DNA of 64,000 nt. It comes from Sutterella sp. AM11-39. GTDB lineage: Bacteria; Pseudomonadota; Gammaproteobacteria; Burkholderiales; Burkholderiaceae_F. This document shows positions 1 to 8,351 of this stretch, piece after piece; within the stretch, counting starts at the first letter, position 1, and each line of letters opens with the position of its first letter. The stretch lies in NCBI RefSeq assembly GCF_003472385.1, contig NZ_QRLV01000004.1:62001-126000 (forward strand), written 5' to 3'. A program made the translations under genes and the position numbers. The notes below the pieces were generated by a model. It saw only the letters and a program-made list of their open reading frames with translations, did not search any database and was not told where the DNA came from.

Positions 1-5
1 CATCG

Positions 6-569
6 TCAGAGACGCAGAAAGTTTTTCAGCAGTTCGTGACCGAATTCGCTGGCGATTGATTCCGGGTGAAACTGAGTCGTCTCAATCGGCAATTCCTTGT
101 GCCTGAGTCCCTGGATTTCTCCGTCTGAACTGACAGCCGTCACCTCCAAAATGTCAGGCAACGTTTCGCGTTCCACCACGAGCGAGTGATAGCGCGCAAC
201 CGTCATCGGCGACGGCAGTCCGCTGAAAAGTCCTTTTCCGTCATGTGTGATGCAATCCGTCTTGCCGTGCATGACATGTCCGGCCCGCACCACGCGCCCG
301 CCGAACACTTCTCCTACGGCCTGATGGCCAAGACATACGCCCAGAACCGGTACATACTGAGAAAAACGCACAATGGCCTCCTTCGAGATGCCTGCCTGCG
401 CCGGAGCACACGGTCCCGGTGAAATGCAGACACGGTCGGGCTTGCGTTTCAAAAGTTCCTCGACGGTTGCCTCGTCGTTTCTCACAACCTGCACTTGCTC
501 TCCGAGTTCCTGAAAGTACTGCACAAGGTTGTACGTAAAACTGTCGTAGTTGTCGATCATCAGGAGCAT
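6..569 (-). CDS. trpG: Anthranilate synthase component II (glutamine amidotransferase)
   Basis: This protein supplies ammonia from glutamine to TrpE for anthranilate synthesis, the first committed step of tryptophan biosynthesis in the cytoplasm. It is 187 residues, the usual length for a free-standing class I glutamine amidotransferase. The nucleophile elbow GVCLGHQ puts the catalytic Cys at residue 79, and the FHPES motif near the C-terminus supplies His168 and Glu170. The N-terminal [12 protein letters not shown] motif is typical of TrpG/PabA. It follows trpE by 15 bp on the same strand, so the two are probably cotranscribed. A PabA role (folate) cannot be excluded, because TrpG is often shared between both pathways. 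Confidence 0.95.
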   Translation of the reverse strand: MLLMIDNYDSFTYNLVQYFQELGEQVQVVRNDEATVEELLKRKPDRVCISPGPCAPAQAGISKEAIVRFSQYVPVLGVCLGHQAVGEVFGGRVVRAGHVMHGKTDCITHDGKGLFSGLPSPMTVARYHSLVVERETLPDILEVTAVSSDGEIQGLRHKELPIETTQFHPESIASEFGHELLKNFLRL

Positions 570-584
570 TTTGTTTCTCCTCGT

Positions 585-2087
585 TCAGATTCCGCTTTCG
601 AAACCGGACTCCGCCAGTTCCGCCGCTCTCAAAACTGCGCGTGCCTTATGTTCCGTTTCCGCATATTCCATCTCGGGGATACTGTCGGCGACAATGCCGG
701 CGGCGGCTTGAGCGTAGAGCCGTTTGTCCTTGATGACGGCCGTTCGTATGGCAATTGCGAGATCCATGTCCCCGGCAAAAGAAAGGTAGCCGACCGCACC
801 CCCATAAATACCGCGCGCCACGGGCTCAAGCTCGTCGATGATTTCCATTGCTCGGACTTTGGGCGCTCCGGTGAGTGTTCCCGCCGGAAAAGTCGCTTTC
901 AAAACATCGAAATTGTCGAGTCCGTCGAGGAGTTCCCCTTCGACATGACTGACCAAGTGCTGAACTTGCGAGTAGCGCTCAATGGCATACTTGTCTGTCA
1001 CGCGAACGGTGCCCGGTTTGGCGATACGGCCAATGTCATTGCGTGCCAGATCAATCAGCATCAGGTGCTCGGCTCGTTCTTTAGGATCATGCAGAAGGTC
1101 TTCGGCAAGTCGGCGGTCGTCCTGCACATCAACTCCTCTGGGTCGAGTTCCAGCAATGGGTCGAATCGTCGCGATCCGTCTTCCGTCACGCAACTCCTGC
1201 CGCACCAGAATTTCCGGCGAAGCTCCGACAACAAAGTGGTCTCCAAAGTTGTAGAAGTACATGTAGGGCGATGGATTGAGACTTCGCAGCGCACGGTACA
1301 GAGAAATCGGGTTTTCAGTAAAACCGCGTTCGATGCGCTGCCCGATCTGCACCTGCATGCAGTCGCCGGCCAGGATGTAGTCCTTGGCTTTTCGTACAGC
1401 CTTCAAATAGTCTTCTTTGGCAAACGGACGCTCTGTTTCGTGAACAATGCCACCGGCGGCATACGGAGCTTCCACCGGACGGGTCAACGACTGCTTGAGC
1501 CTTCGGATGCGATGAACGGCCGCTGAGTACGCCCCCGGAACTCTCGGATCGGCATTGATAACAATGTACATACGACCCTTAAAACTGTCTATCACGATGA
1601 GCTCTTCACACAACAGCAAGCAAATATCCGGTCCACCAATCCCTCCGGACTTTTTGCGTCCCAGTTTGCTTTGCTCGATCAATCGTACCGTGTCATAACC
1701 GAAGTACCCGACCAGTCCGCCCGTCAAGCGAGGCAATCCCTTCGGCAAGGCAACACGAAAACGATTGAAGAATCTGCGAACAAAATCAAGCGGGTTGGTT
1801 TCAGTGTCGCGTTCGGTTTCTTGTCCGTCAGTCAGAACCTGAGAGCAAAAGCCAGTATCCGTCAGATAACTAACGATCTTTGTACGAGCCTTTAACCCCA
1901 CAAAGCTGTATCGTGAAAAGCTTTTGCCGCCTTCCGCACTTTCCAGCAAAAAAGTGTCAGTGTCCCGGCCAGCAAGCTTCAAATAGATTGACAACGGCGT
2001 TTCCAAATCGCACAGGCATTCACTTACCAAGGCGATACGGTTATAGCCTTCACGTGCAATCGCTTCAAACTCGATTTCGGTCATCAT
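585..2087 (-). CDS. trpE: Anthranilate synthase component I
   Basis: Chorismate-binding subunit that converts chorismate and ammonia to anthranilate together with TrpG. The protein is 500 residues from the chosen start. The C-terminal half carries chorismate-binding enzyme motifs such as FPAGTLTGAPKVRAMEII and PIAGTRPRG. The reading frame stays open for another 49 codons upstream, but the ATG pair at 2082-2087 is preceded by GAGGAAATTTTCAATC, which places a ribosome binding site at normal distance, and the upstream part does not look like TrpE. It lies upstream of trpG in one operon, and the leader region (2253-2420) suggests control by attenuation. Confidence 0.95.
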   Translation of the reverse strand: MMTEIEFEAIAREGYNRIALVSECLCDLETPLSIYLKLAGRDTDTFLLESAEGGKSFSRYSFVGLKARTKIVSYLTDTGFCSQVLTDGQETERDTETNPLDFVRRFFNRFRVALPKGLPRLTGGLVGYFGYDTVRLIEQSKLGRKKSGGIGGPDICLLLCEELIVIDSFKGRMYIVINADPRVPGAYSAAVHRIRRLKQSLTRPVEAPYAAGGIVHETERPFAKEDYLKAVRKAKDYILAGDCMQVQIGQRIERGFTENPISLYRALRSLNPSPYMYFYNFGDHFVVGASPEILVRQELRDGRRIATIRPIAGTRPRGVDVQDDRRLAEDLLHDPKERAEHLMLIDLARNDIGRIAKPGTVRVTDKYAIERYSQVQHLVSHVEGELLDGLDNFDVLKATFPAGTLTGAPKVRAMEIIDELEPVARGIYGGAVGYLSFAGDMDLAIAIRTAVIKDKRLYAQAAAGIVADSIPEMEYAETEHKARAVLRAAELAESGFESGI

Positions 2088-2252
2088 GATTGAAAATTTC
2101 CTCAAGAACGGATTCCGCCCGGGCCAGACCTTGAAATAAGCACACTTTGGGCGCCTTTTGGCGCATATCCTCAACTGAGGTATCGCCAGCCGGCAGACGG
2201 AAATCACTGAAAGCAAATCGGAGAAGAAATTCAACAGCTCATAAACAAGCTA

Positions 2253-2300
2253 TTAAAACGTGCGCAGACGATGACCCCGACAATCCGCCGGAGAGCATCG
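2253..2300 (-). promoter_or_regulatory. Candidate trp attenuator hairpin
   Basis: On the minus strand, between the Trp-rich leader ORF and trpE, the bases at 2269-2300 can fold into a two-part stem: CGATG with CATCG on the outside and CTCCGGC with GTCGGGG (two G-U pairs) inside, around a GGATT loop. A short T stretch (CGTTTTAAT) follows about 9 bases later, at 2252-2260. The T tract is weaker and more distant than in a textbook terminator, so this is a candidate only. Confidence 0.4.
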
Positions 2301-2318
2301 GCTTAATGAGGAGAAGTT

Positions 2319-2420
2319 TTAGGAGCGCCAGCACCAAGCCCCCCGTGCATACCAGCCGGACGGCTTATGCACGCGGCGTACCGAACGAATGTGCGCAAAT
2401 TGTGCTGCAGACAAAATCAT
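2319..2420 (-). CDS. trpL: Candidate trp leader peptide
   Basis: A 33-codon ORF upstream of trpE whose end reads GWYARGAWCWRS and stop, giving three TGG codons in the last eleven. Clustered Trp codons ahead of a hairpin and trpE are the hallmark of transcription attenuation, where ribosome stalling at low charged tRNA-Trp changes leader RNA folding. The start is uncertain: an ATG lies at 2420 and an in-frame ATG at 2450, and neither has a clear ribosome binding site. The stop is about 230 nt from trpE, longer than in enteric trp leaders. The call rests on the Trp cluster and position, not on similarity. Confidence 0.5.
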   Translation of the reverse strand: MILSAAQFAHIRSVRRVHKPSGWYARGAWCWRS

Positions 2421-2520
2421 GGCGTCGGAACTGCCGATGGGCAAAAACATGAGAGGTAGAAAGGAACCGGTTTCGGTTGCCCTTTAGTTGTAGCGAAATC
2501 GTAAACAGGTTGCAATAAGC

Positions 2521-2565
2521 AAAAGAATGTAGAAAGCGGAAGCGAACCTGGTTCTCCGCTTCCGC
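2521..2565 (-). terminator. Rho-independent terminator after the PLP enzyme gene
   Basis: A perfect 9-bp stem GCGGAAGCG/CGCTTCCGC (2536-2544 with 2557-2565) is followed on the minus strand by a T-rich run (2521-2535). It lies about 30 bp past the stop of the gene at 2596-3738 and separates it from the trp leader. Confidence 0.7.
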
Positions 2566-2595
2566 CAATCTGATGTCAATGCACCGGGGTTGTTA

Positions 2596-3738
2596 TCACC
2601 AGTTGTTGATCTTGGGCCAGATCGTCTGCACGTTGTTGTTCTCGTCGACAACGAAATACTTGTCGAACGCGGCGGCCGTCGGACAGGCATGGTTGGGAAG
2701 AATTCTCAGGCGCGTGCCCACCGGGAACGCTTCGGGATCAATTGCTGAGCCGTCTCGGCTGCAGACGATGCCGTGCTCCTGGTTGGCCGATTTCATCCAG
2801 AGGTTTTCAATCGGCTTGCCGGCCTCGTCACACACGAGACCGTAACCCCAGTCGACCGCCTGAGCGGCCGTACCGCGGTCTCGACTCATCGCCATCCAGC
2901 CGCCGTCCGTGATGATCCAGCCTTTTTGGGGCTGATGGCCGATCACCGTCACCAAAACGGACAAAGCGATCTCTTCAACCTTGCAGACATTGAGTCCTGC
3001 CATCACCAGGTCGTGAAAGACGCCCACGCCGCTACGGTATTCCGTGACGCCTTCAGTATCCTTGACGGCCGTAAAGGTCGGAGTCGACCCCACGGAGACT
3101 ATCTCGCACGGGTAGCCCGCGTCCTTAAGCACATTGGCAGCCTCCATGATCTGATGAACTTCGTTGGCTGCGCAGGCTTCCAGTTCCTCACGATTGCGGG
3201 AAAGGTAGCTGTCGCCGGCATGCGTCAGGACCCCCTTGAAAACGGCGCCGTCGGTCAGCGCCTTGGCTACCGTCACCAACGCGGGATCATCGGGCTTGAG
3301 ACCGGAACGATGTCCGTCGCAATCGATTTCAAGCAGCACACCAATTCTGGTGTTGTGAGTGCAGCAGAATTCACTGACCGCCATCGCACTAGCGAGATTG
3401 TCGAGAATGATCTTGACGTCGGCACCGCGGCTGTTGAGAAGCGCGATGCGCGGCAACTTCTGCGGAGCGATGCCCACGGCATAAATGATGTCCGTGATGC
3501 CCTCTTCATCGAACATGTACTCGGCTTCCTTGACAGTCGAGACCGTGATGCCGCCGAACATGCCCTGAACCTGCATGGCGGCAATCGGCGCGCACTTATG
3601 CGTCTTGACGTGCGGGCGCCAGTTGACGCCGAGCTCGTGAGCGCGCCTCTGACAATAATCAACGTTTTCGAAAAGTTTGGCCTTGTCGATCAAAAGGCTC
3701 GGTGTGTCGAGTTCGCTCAACTTCAGACTGATAGACAT
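2596..3738 (-). CDS. D-serine dehydratase / D-threonine aldolase-like PLP enzyme
   Basis: 380-residue fold-type III PLP enzyme (alanine racemase-like N-terminal barrel plus D-serine dehydratase-like C-terminal domain). The N-terminal RPHVKTHK motif (residues 41-48) holds the PLP lysine, and the C-terminal PNHACPT motif gives the metal-binding His350 and Cys352 of the eukaryotic-type D-serine dehydratase/D-threonine aldolase family. The likely reaction is breakdown of a D-3-hydroxy amino acid; the exact substrate cannot be read from sequence. The frame extends upstream into CRISPR repeat DNA, but the ATG at 3738 has a strong GGAGAGGAGAC ribosome binding site, so the longer version is an artefact. 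It sits only 30 bp from the degenerate end of the CRISPR array. Confidence 0.85.
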   Translation of the reverse strand: MSISLKLSELDTPSLLIDKAKLFENVDYCQRRAHELGVNWRPHVKTHKCAPIAAMQVQGMFGGITVSTVKEAEYMFDEEGITDIIYAVGIAPQKLPRIALLNSRGADVKIILDNLASAMAVSEFCCTHNTRIGVLLEIDCDGHRSGLKPDDPALVTVAKALTDGAVFKGVLTHAGDSYLSRNREELEACAANEVHQIMEAANVLKDAGYPCEIVSVGSTPTFTAVKDTEGVTEYRSGVGVFHDLVMAGLNVCKVEEIALSVLVTVIGHQPQKGWIITDGGWMAMSRDRGTAAQAVDWGYGLVCDEAGKPIENLWMKSANQEHGIVCSRDGSAIDPEAFPVGTRLRILPNHACPTAAAFDKYFVVDENNNVQTIWPKINNW

Positions 3739-3767
3739 GTCTCCTCTCCGGACTGAATTATCTGAAA

Positions 3768-5324
3768 TCACCTCGGTGATTTTAGTGGAGAAGACGCTCG
3801 AGCAAGGAGCTTCAGCAGTCCCGGGTGGGAAACACCTCCACGGACGTGGAGAAGACCCCAGAGAACCATTCGGCGCGTCGGAAGACCTTGGAAACACCTC
3901 CACGGACGTGGAGAAGACTTCAACGAGGACGACATTTCCGTTACGCGTGCGGAAACACCTCCACGGACGTGGAGAAGACACAGTTGACATCAGTGTCTCG
4001 AGCTACGACGGAGAAACACCTCCACGGACGTGGAGAAGACGTGAATGGTATCCGACTACGCACGTGCAGTTGAGAAACACCTCCACGGACGTGGAGAAGA
4101 CCCGAACGCTCTACTGCTCATTCCGTGCATCAAGGAAACACCCGGCGATACGTCTCAGGTTTCCCGCGGTGTGAGGCTCATTCCGTGCATCAAGGAAACA
4201 CCTCCACGGACGTGGAGAAGACGACATCATTCTGTTTTCCCTTGATCTGCGGGAGGAAACACCTCCACGGACGTGGAGAAGACGACATCATTCTGTTTTC
4301 CCTTGATCTGCGGGAGGAAACACCTCCACGGACGTGGAGAAGACGACATCATTCTGTTTTCCCTTGATCTGCGGGAGGAAACACCTCCACGGACGTGGAG
4401 AAGACTACTGTGCGCCATTGCCGTTATATCCTGCGAGAGAAACACCTCCACGGACGTGGAGAAGACGATACTCGAGCGAGGAAGCCTCAGGATGCTTTAC
4501 GAAACACCTCCACGGACGTGGAGAAGACCACGTGTTGGTTGTGGCATCCAGCAGTTGGCTGGAAACACCTCCACGGACGTGGAGAAAACTCAAAGCCGTC
4601 CCCTTTTTTATTGGTGCATCCTGAGAAACACCTCCACGGACGTGGAGAAGACGGCAGTTTCTTGATGTCTGAAGCTCGGAGTTTGGAAACACCTCCACGG
4701 ACGTGGAGAAGACTTATCGCAAGCGACTGTCCGCAGCCAGTGCAAGGAAACACCTCCACGGACGTGGAGAAGACCCCAAAATGAAGTAGTTGAAGCCGTA
4801 TGCCGAGGAAACACCTCCACGGACGTGGAGAAGACTACAAACGCAGTTTTGATGGTTCACAGCTTTGGAGAAACACCTCCACGGACGTGGAGAAGACACG
4901 ATGGTCATTTGCATGTACGGCCTGGGGGAAGAAACACCTCCACGGACGTGGAGAAGACGGCGGCACCACACGGAGCCACATCTTGTCCAAGGAAACACCT
5001 CCACGGACGTGGAGAAGACCATCCTTGCGGCCGTTCAGATTCATGGTGTCTAGAAACACCTCCACGGACGTGGAGAAGACTTCGTGATGATCTGGCCCTT
5101 GTCCGTGTCACCGGAAACACCTCCACGGACGTGGAGAAGACTAGACAAAAACGGCGCTCAAGTAACGCTGGAGAGAAACACCTCCACGGACGTGGAGAAG
5201 ACGTGCGCAAGCTTTCGGGTGCTGAATCCAAGTTGGAAACACCTCCACGGACGTGGAGAAGACTTAGTGAGTGTAATGCAGCCCGAGACCTTGTCAGAAA
5301 CACCTCCACGGACGTGGAGAAGAC
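3768..5324 (-). CRISPR. Type I-E CRISPR array, about 25 repeats
   Basis: 28-bp repeats start on the plus strand at 3829, 3891, 3952, 4013, 4074, 4195, 4256, 4317, 4378, 4439, 4501, 4562, 4625, 4686, 4747, 4808, 4870, 4931, 4992, 5053, 5114, 5175, 5236 and 5297 (24 good copies). A degenerate copy lies at 4135 and a decayed terminal copy at 3768-3795. Each repeat begins GAAACACC and contains the palindrome CTCCACGGACGTGGAG. Spacers are 32-35 nt. Read on the minus strand the repeat starts GTCTTCTCCACG and ends GGTGTTTC, matching the I-E pattern and cas gene orientation. The copy at 4562 has one change (GAAAAC). Three consecutive spacers are identical (4223, 4284, 4345). No AT-rich leader exists, because cas1 abuts the array directly. 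Confidence 0.98.
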
Positions 5325-5995
5325 CCGGAATGAATGAAGCCGATGTACGGTGAAAAACCGGCAGAATGAACGATTGAATTTAAGATTCCGTACAATGCAG
5401 CGTTGCATGCCGTCAAAATTCTATTGACAGTATCACTCGCTGAAAATTGTCCGGGAATGAACCGTCTTCCTTTCCAGCGCAGGCCATATTGTTCAGCCTT
5501 TTGCCTGTACAAGTTTCTTACTCTCACTCCCTCCATGCCCATCATTTCCGGCAGCGTTCTCGCTCGGAGATCCACACCAGGAAACCGACGAGCAAACATC
5601 CGTCGGGCAACGTCGAGAGACAACACCGGATCGGCTGCCGCTTTAATCTGCCTGAGCATATTGCGGGTATCAGCCGTCGGCGTAATGCCGTTTGCGTAGT
5701 AAAGCAGACTGTCTTCACCCACCCACATTACGGCACATTTCGCCGCGGCCAATACTTTGACAGCCTCATGCGTAACGGATGTTCCCGGCCCAAGCAACAA
5801 GCACTGAAGCAAAGCTGCGGGGATCCTGACAACACCACCCTGAGCATCAATCCACTTGATGCTGCTGTCATCAACTTCAAGTCGACCGTGCTCAAGGTAG
5901 ATATAGGGATAGCGATCCTTAATTTGAGGAAGGTTATCCCTCGTAACTTTGATGAACAGCCGAGGTGAAGACCTACGAAGAGTCGTTTCAGGCAT
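5294..5995 (-). pseudogene. cas1: cas1 (type I-E), 3'-truncated by the CRISPR array
   Basis: Cas1e integrase subunit needed for spacer acquisition. About 224 residues match Cas1e, ending in PYIGFIHSG, and the next codons are the CRISPR repeat itself (SSPRPWRCF, then stop at 5294). Family Cas1e proteins are about 300 residues, so roughly 90-95 C-terminal residues are missing. The catalytic Glu (MEGVRVR) and His (GFIHSG) are present, but the metal-binding aspartates that follow in E. coli Cas1 (FVYDIAD region) are lost. The start at 5995 overlaps the cas5e end by 8 bp; in-frame ATGs at 6022 and a start at 6040 are alternatives. No cas2 follows. Likely inactive. Confidence 0.9.
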
Positions 5996-6698
5996 CGATG
6001 ATTGTGATTTGTCTGTCGGCATATTTCTTGAACGTTCCAAACTGCACCGGCACGTCCGACAGCGTCATAACCTCGCCCCTTTCCGGATGCTGTCCCTCGA
6101 GCACCGTAAAACGGCACTCAAGAGCCTTGCCATCGGCAATGTTCAAAGCCTCCCGCCTGGCCTCCTCTTCCGAAAAGAAGCATCCTCGATATACCAGATC
6201 CGTCGGCACACAGCACTTGCGCCCCAAATACAGGTCCCAATGAGGATTTTGCAGCGCAGACTCAATCGTTTTCCGCAATTCCTCCGGTACGCAGACAATG
6301 ACGGCAAATTTTGCATCCTGCAGGTAGTAGCGATACGTCAGTTTCGTACCGCTATTTTTAGGTTTGGTTCCGTCAATTTTCTTGGGAATTAGGAGTTTTT
6401 GCCATGGATCGGAATCGTCATACGCGCTTCCAACCATCTGGAAATCCACTAATTGCAGATTTTCACGAAACTTCCGAGAAGGCCCTTTCTTACCAAAGGC
6501 CAACACGGTTTGTCCATACCGCGACATCTTTTCCAGCCATTCCGACTGGGGGCCTCCTGCCCCCATTGCACAAAGAATCAGTCCCAGTACGCCGGATCTC
6601 GTCGGAAAGCCGAGCGTTTCTCTTCTGTTGAATCGCGACTCATAGCCCCATGACTGGAGAGGCGCCTCCAACCACAACAGCACATATGAATCAGCCAT
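5988..6698 (-). CDS. cas5e: Cas5e, Cascade 5'-handle subunit
   Basis: 236-residue Cas5/CasD-family RAMP protein that caps the 5' end of the crRNA in the type I-E Cascade complex. The N-terminal LLWLEAPLQSWGYESRF block and GFPTRSGVLGLI are characteristic (family pattern L.gplqsWG...r.T...Psksgv.Gll). The start overlaps the cas7e stop by 8 bp, implying translational coupling. A GCFFSEEEARREAL stretch lies in the middle. It appears intact. Confidence 0.93.
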   Translation of the reverse strand: MADSYVLLWLEAPLQSWGYESRFNRRETLGFPTRSGVLGLILCAMGAGGPQSEWLEKMSRYGQTVLAFGKKGPSRKFRENLQLVDFQMVGSAYDDSDPWQKLLIPKKIDGTKPKNSGTKLTYRYYLQDAKFAVIVCVPEELRKTIESALQNPHWDLYLGRKCCVPTDLVYRGCFFSEEEARREALNIADGKALECRFTVLEGQHPERGEVMTLSDVPVQFGTFKKYADRQITIIDA

Positions 6699-7725
6699 TG
6701 ATTTCTCCGATCGTCTTGCTCAGGGCTTCAAGCAATTCGTCAATGCCTTCATTGTCATTGCCGCCGAATTCGAATTCCATCTTCTTGCCGAACAAGGAAC
6801 CAAAAAGTTTTTCCTTCTTTTCAAGATCGCTCTTGAGCGCTTCGATACTAGGTTTGAGGAAACCGTCATTGGCTCGAACAGGCTTGTCAAACGGGAGCTG
6901 GACACGCTGCCCCGTGCGCACCAGTACTTTCGCGTAGTCCCACCCGCAAGCACCGGACATCGTGGCCTGTCGTGCTGCTGGAATAGCCAAGAAGAGAGCC
7001 TTGGTAAAGGCCTGCACGCTTTCCTGGATCTGTTCGCCCTGCAAAGATTCATACAGCTGCCCGAGATCAAGAGAAACGTAGCGATAGTACGTCGCAGAAG
7101 AAAACTCGAGATTGTCAAGGTGACCGGCTGCGGTATCGAGGTCGTCCAACGCTGTAAAGAATTCGATTTCGTTATTCACGGCGTGTGTCGAAATCGCATG
7201 AGAAAACGAAGCTGCAGCCTGAACGTTGAGCTCCGGTGCCTGAGCCACCATGCGACCGAAAAGAGCAATGTCAAGACCGTCGACAGCCAGTTTCAGAACT
7301 TTCTTTGAACGCTTCTGAATATCCTTGTCTGAAACAGCTCCCGCATCAAAGTTTTTCGACTGTGCATAAGCGGCAAATTCTTCGACTTCTGTATCAGTGA
7401 AGAAGTAGAGTGTGTCCTTCACAATGGCCTTGGCGATGACGTCACCGCAAGCCTGAGCCTGTTCATCCGTCGCGCCGAGTTCCCGACATTTGGCGGCAAT
7501 CTGTTGATTGACCAATTTGGAGCGAGTACCGATTTTCACTCCGAACTCATGGAGCATCATGCGAACCTGACGCTTCCAGCACTGAGAACTGACTCGAGCG
7601 CGCGTCACACCCCCGACCACTGCCGTCTTGGGCGAACCAACATCGTCACGATTCAGACAGGTGACGGGAAAAGACTGAAGAATGTGGAATTCAATGCGAG
7701 TATTCAAAAAAGGATTGATAGACAT
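6691..7725 (-). CDS. cas7e: Cas7e, Cascade backbone subunit
   Basis: 344-residue Cas7/Cse4/CasC protein that polymerises along the crRNA spacer in Cascade. The start MSINPFLNTRIEFHILQSFP and the following LNRDDVGSPKTAVVGGVTRARVSSQCWKR pattern are typical of Cse4. The ATG at 7725 has a clear AAGGAGATAAAC ribosome binding site; the frame extends 20 codons further upstream, but that part overlaps the end of cas6e and is rejected. It overlaps cas5e by 8 bp. Length agrees with the family (about 350). Confidence 0.95.
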   Translation of the reverse strand: MSINPFLNTRIEFHILQSFPVTCLNRDDVGSPKTAVVGGVTRARVSSQCWKRQVRMMLHEFGVKIGTRSKLVNQQIAAKCRELGATDEQAQACGDVIAKAIVKDTLYFFTDTEVEEFAAYAQSKNFDAGAVSDKDIQKRSKKVLKLAVDGLDIALFGRMVAQAPELNVQAAASFSHAISTHAVNNEIEFFTALDDLDTAAGHLDNLEFSSATYYRYVSLDLGQLYESLQGEQIQESVQAFTKALFLAIPAARQATMSGACGWDYAKVLVRTGQRVQLPFDKPVRANDGFLKPSIEALKSDLEKKEKLFGSLFGKKMEFEFGGNDNEGIDELLEALSKTIGEING

Positions 7726-7739
7726 GTTTATCTCCTTGA

Positions 7740-8351
7740 TCAATTGCCGGAAACTTGAATGGGAACAATCTGAAGCAGGCCGCAACCGAAAGCTTTGCCT
7801 CGTCCGATACCTGTTTCGAAACTTTTGATGAAAAGATCTCTTTGCGTGACCTTCATCACGCCCTTGAGCACCGCCTGCTCAAGCGTCACACGATGCTCTC
7901 CCTTGCGAAATTGTTGAACATTGACTTCTAAGACCTCGGTCTGAAGACACCTGAAACCCCACGATGCCGTGCGTGATTCAAACCACGTCCGTATGTCTTC
8001 CCTTTGCTTGATAGGAACAAGGTTGCCGTTTACCGACCTCCTGGTGGGGTTGACGACGACCTCAAACGCGTATGCATCGTGCTGCAAGAATTTGTCCGGA
8101 ATGCACCGAGTGCGCACTGTGCCGTATGCCGGCTCCAATGGTTCCCTGTTTGAGAGAAACAAAATGCGCCTGGAGACTTTGTCGCCCCCTTTGTCCGCAT
8201 AGAGAAAACCAGCCGGCTGATGCGCATTCTTTTGCTCCGGCGTGCGCTCATCGGGAAACAGGCTGTAGATCACTCGATGCACGGAATACGGATCCGTAAC
8301 CCGGAGCTCTCTAATGTCTCTCCAACTTAGTTCCAATACTCCGGCAATCAT
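7740..8351 (-). CDS. cas6e: Cas6e, crRNA-processing endoribonuclease
   Basis: 203-residue Cse3/CasE-family RNase that cuts pre-crRNA at the repeat hairpin and stays on the 3' handle. A candidate catalytic His lies in YSVHRVIYSLFP, and the C-terminal Gly-rich loop GIGRGKAFGCGLL is the family signature. The ATG at 8351 overlaps the cse2 stop (ATGA-type coupling) and has GAGAGGAGCAGTC upstream. Its place between cse2 and cas7e differs from the E. coli order, where cas6e follows cas5e. Confidence 0.93.
   Translation of the reverse strand: MIAGVLELSWRDIRELRVTDPYSVHRVIYSLFPDERTPEQKNAHQPAGFLYADKGGDKVSRRILFLSNREPLEPAYGTVRTRCIPDKFLQHDAYAFEVVVNPTRRSVNGNLVPIKQREDIRTWFESRTASWGFRCLQTEVLEVNVQQFRKGEHRVTLEQAVLKGVMKVTQRDLFIKSFETGIGRGKAFGCGLLQIVPIQVSGN

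Noticed and set aside
3825..5408. Many short ORFs on both strands across the repeat region
   Set aside because: They are translations of the repeat and spacers (for example TSTDVEK and SPRPWRCF patterns) with no independent support.
5294..6040. Full-length functional cas1
   Set aside because: The frame ends in the CRISPR repeat and lacks the C-terminal catalytic region.
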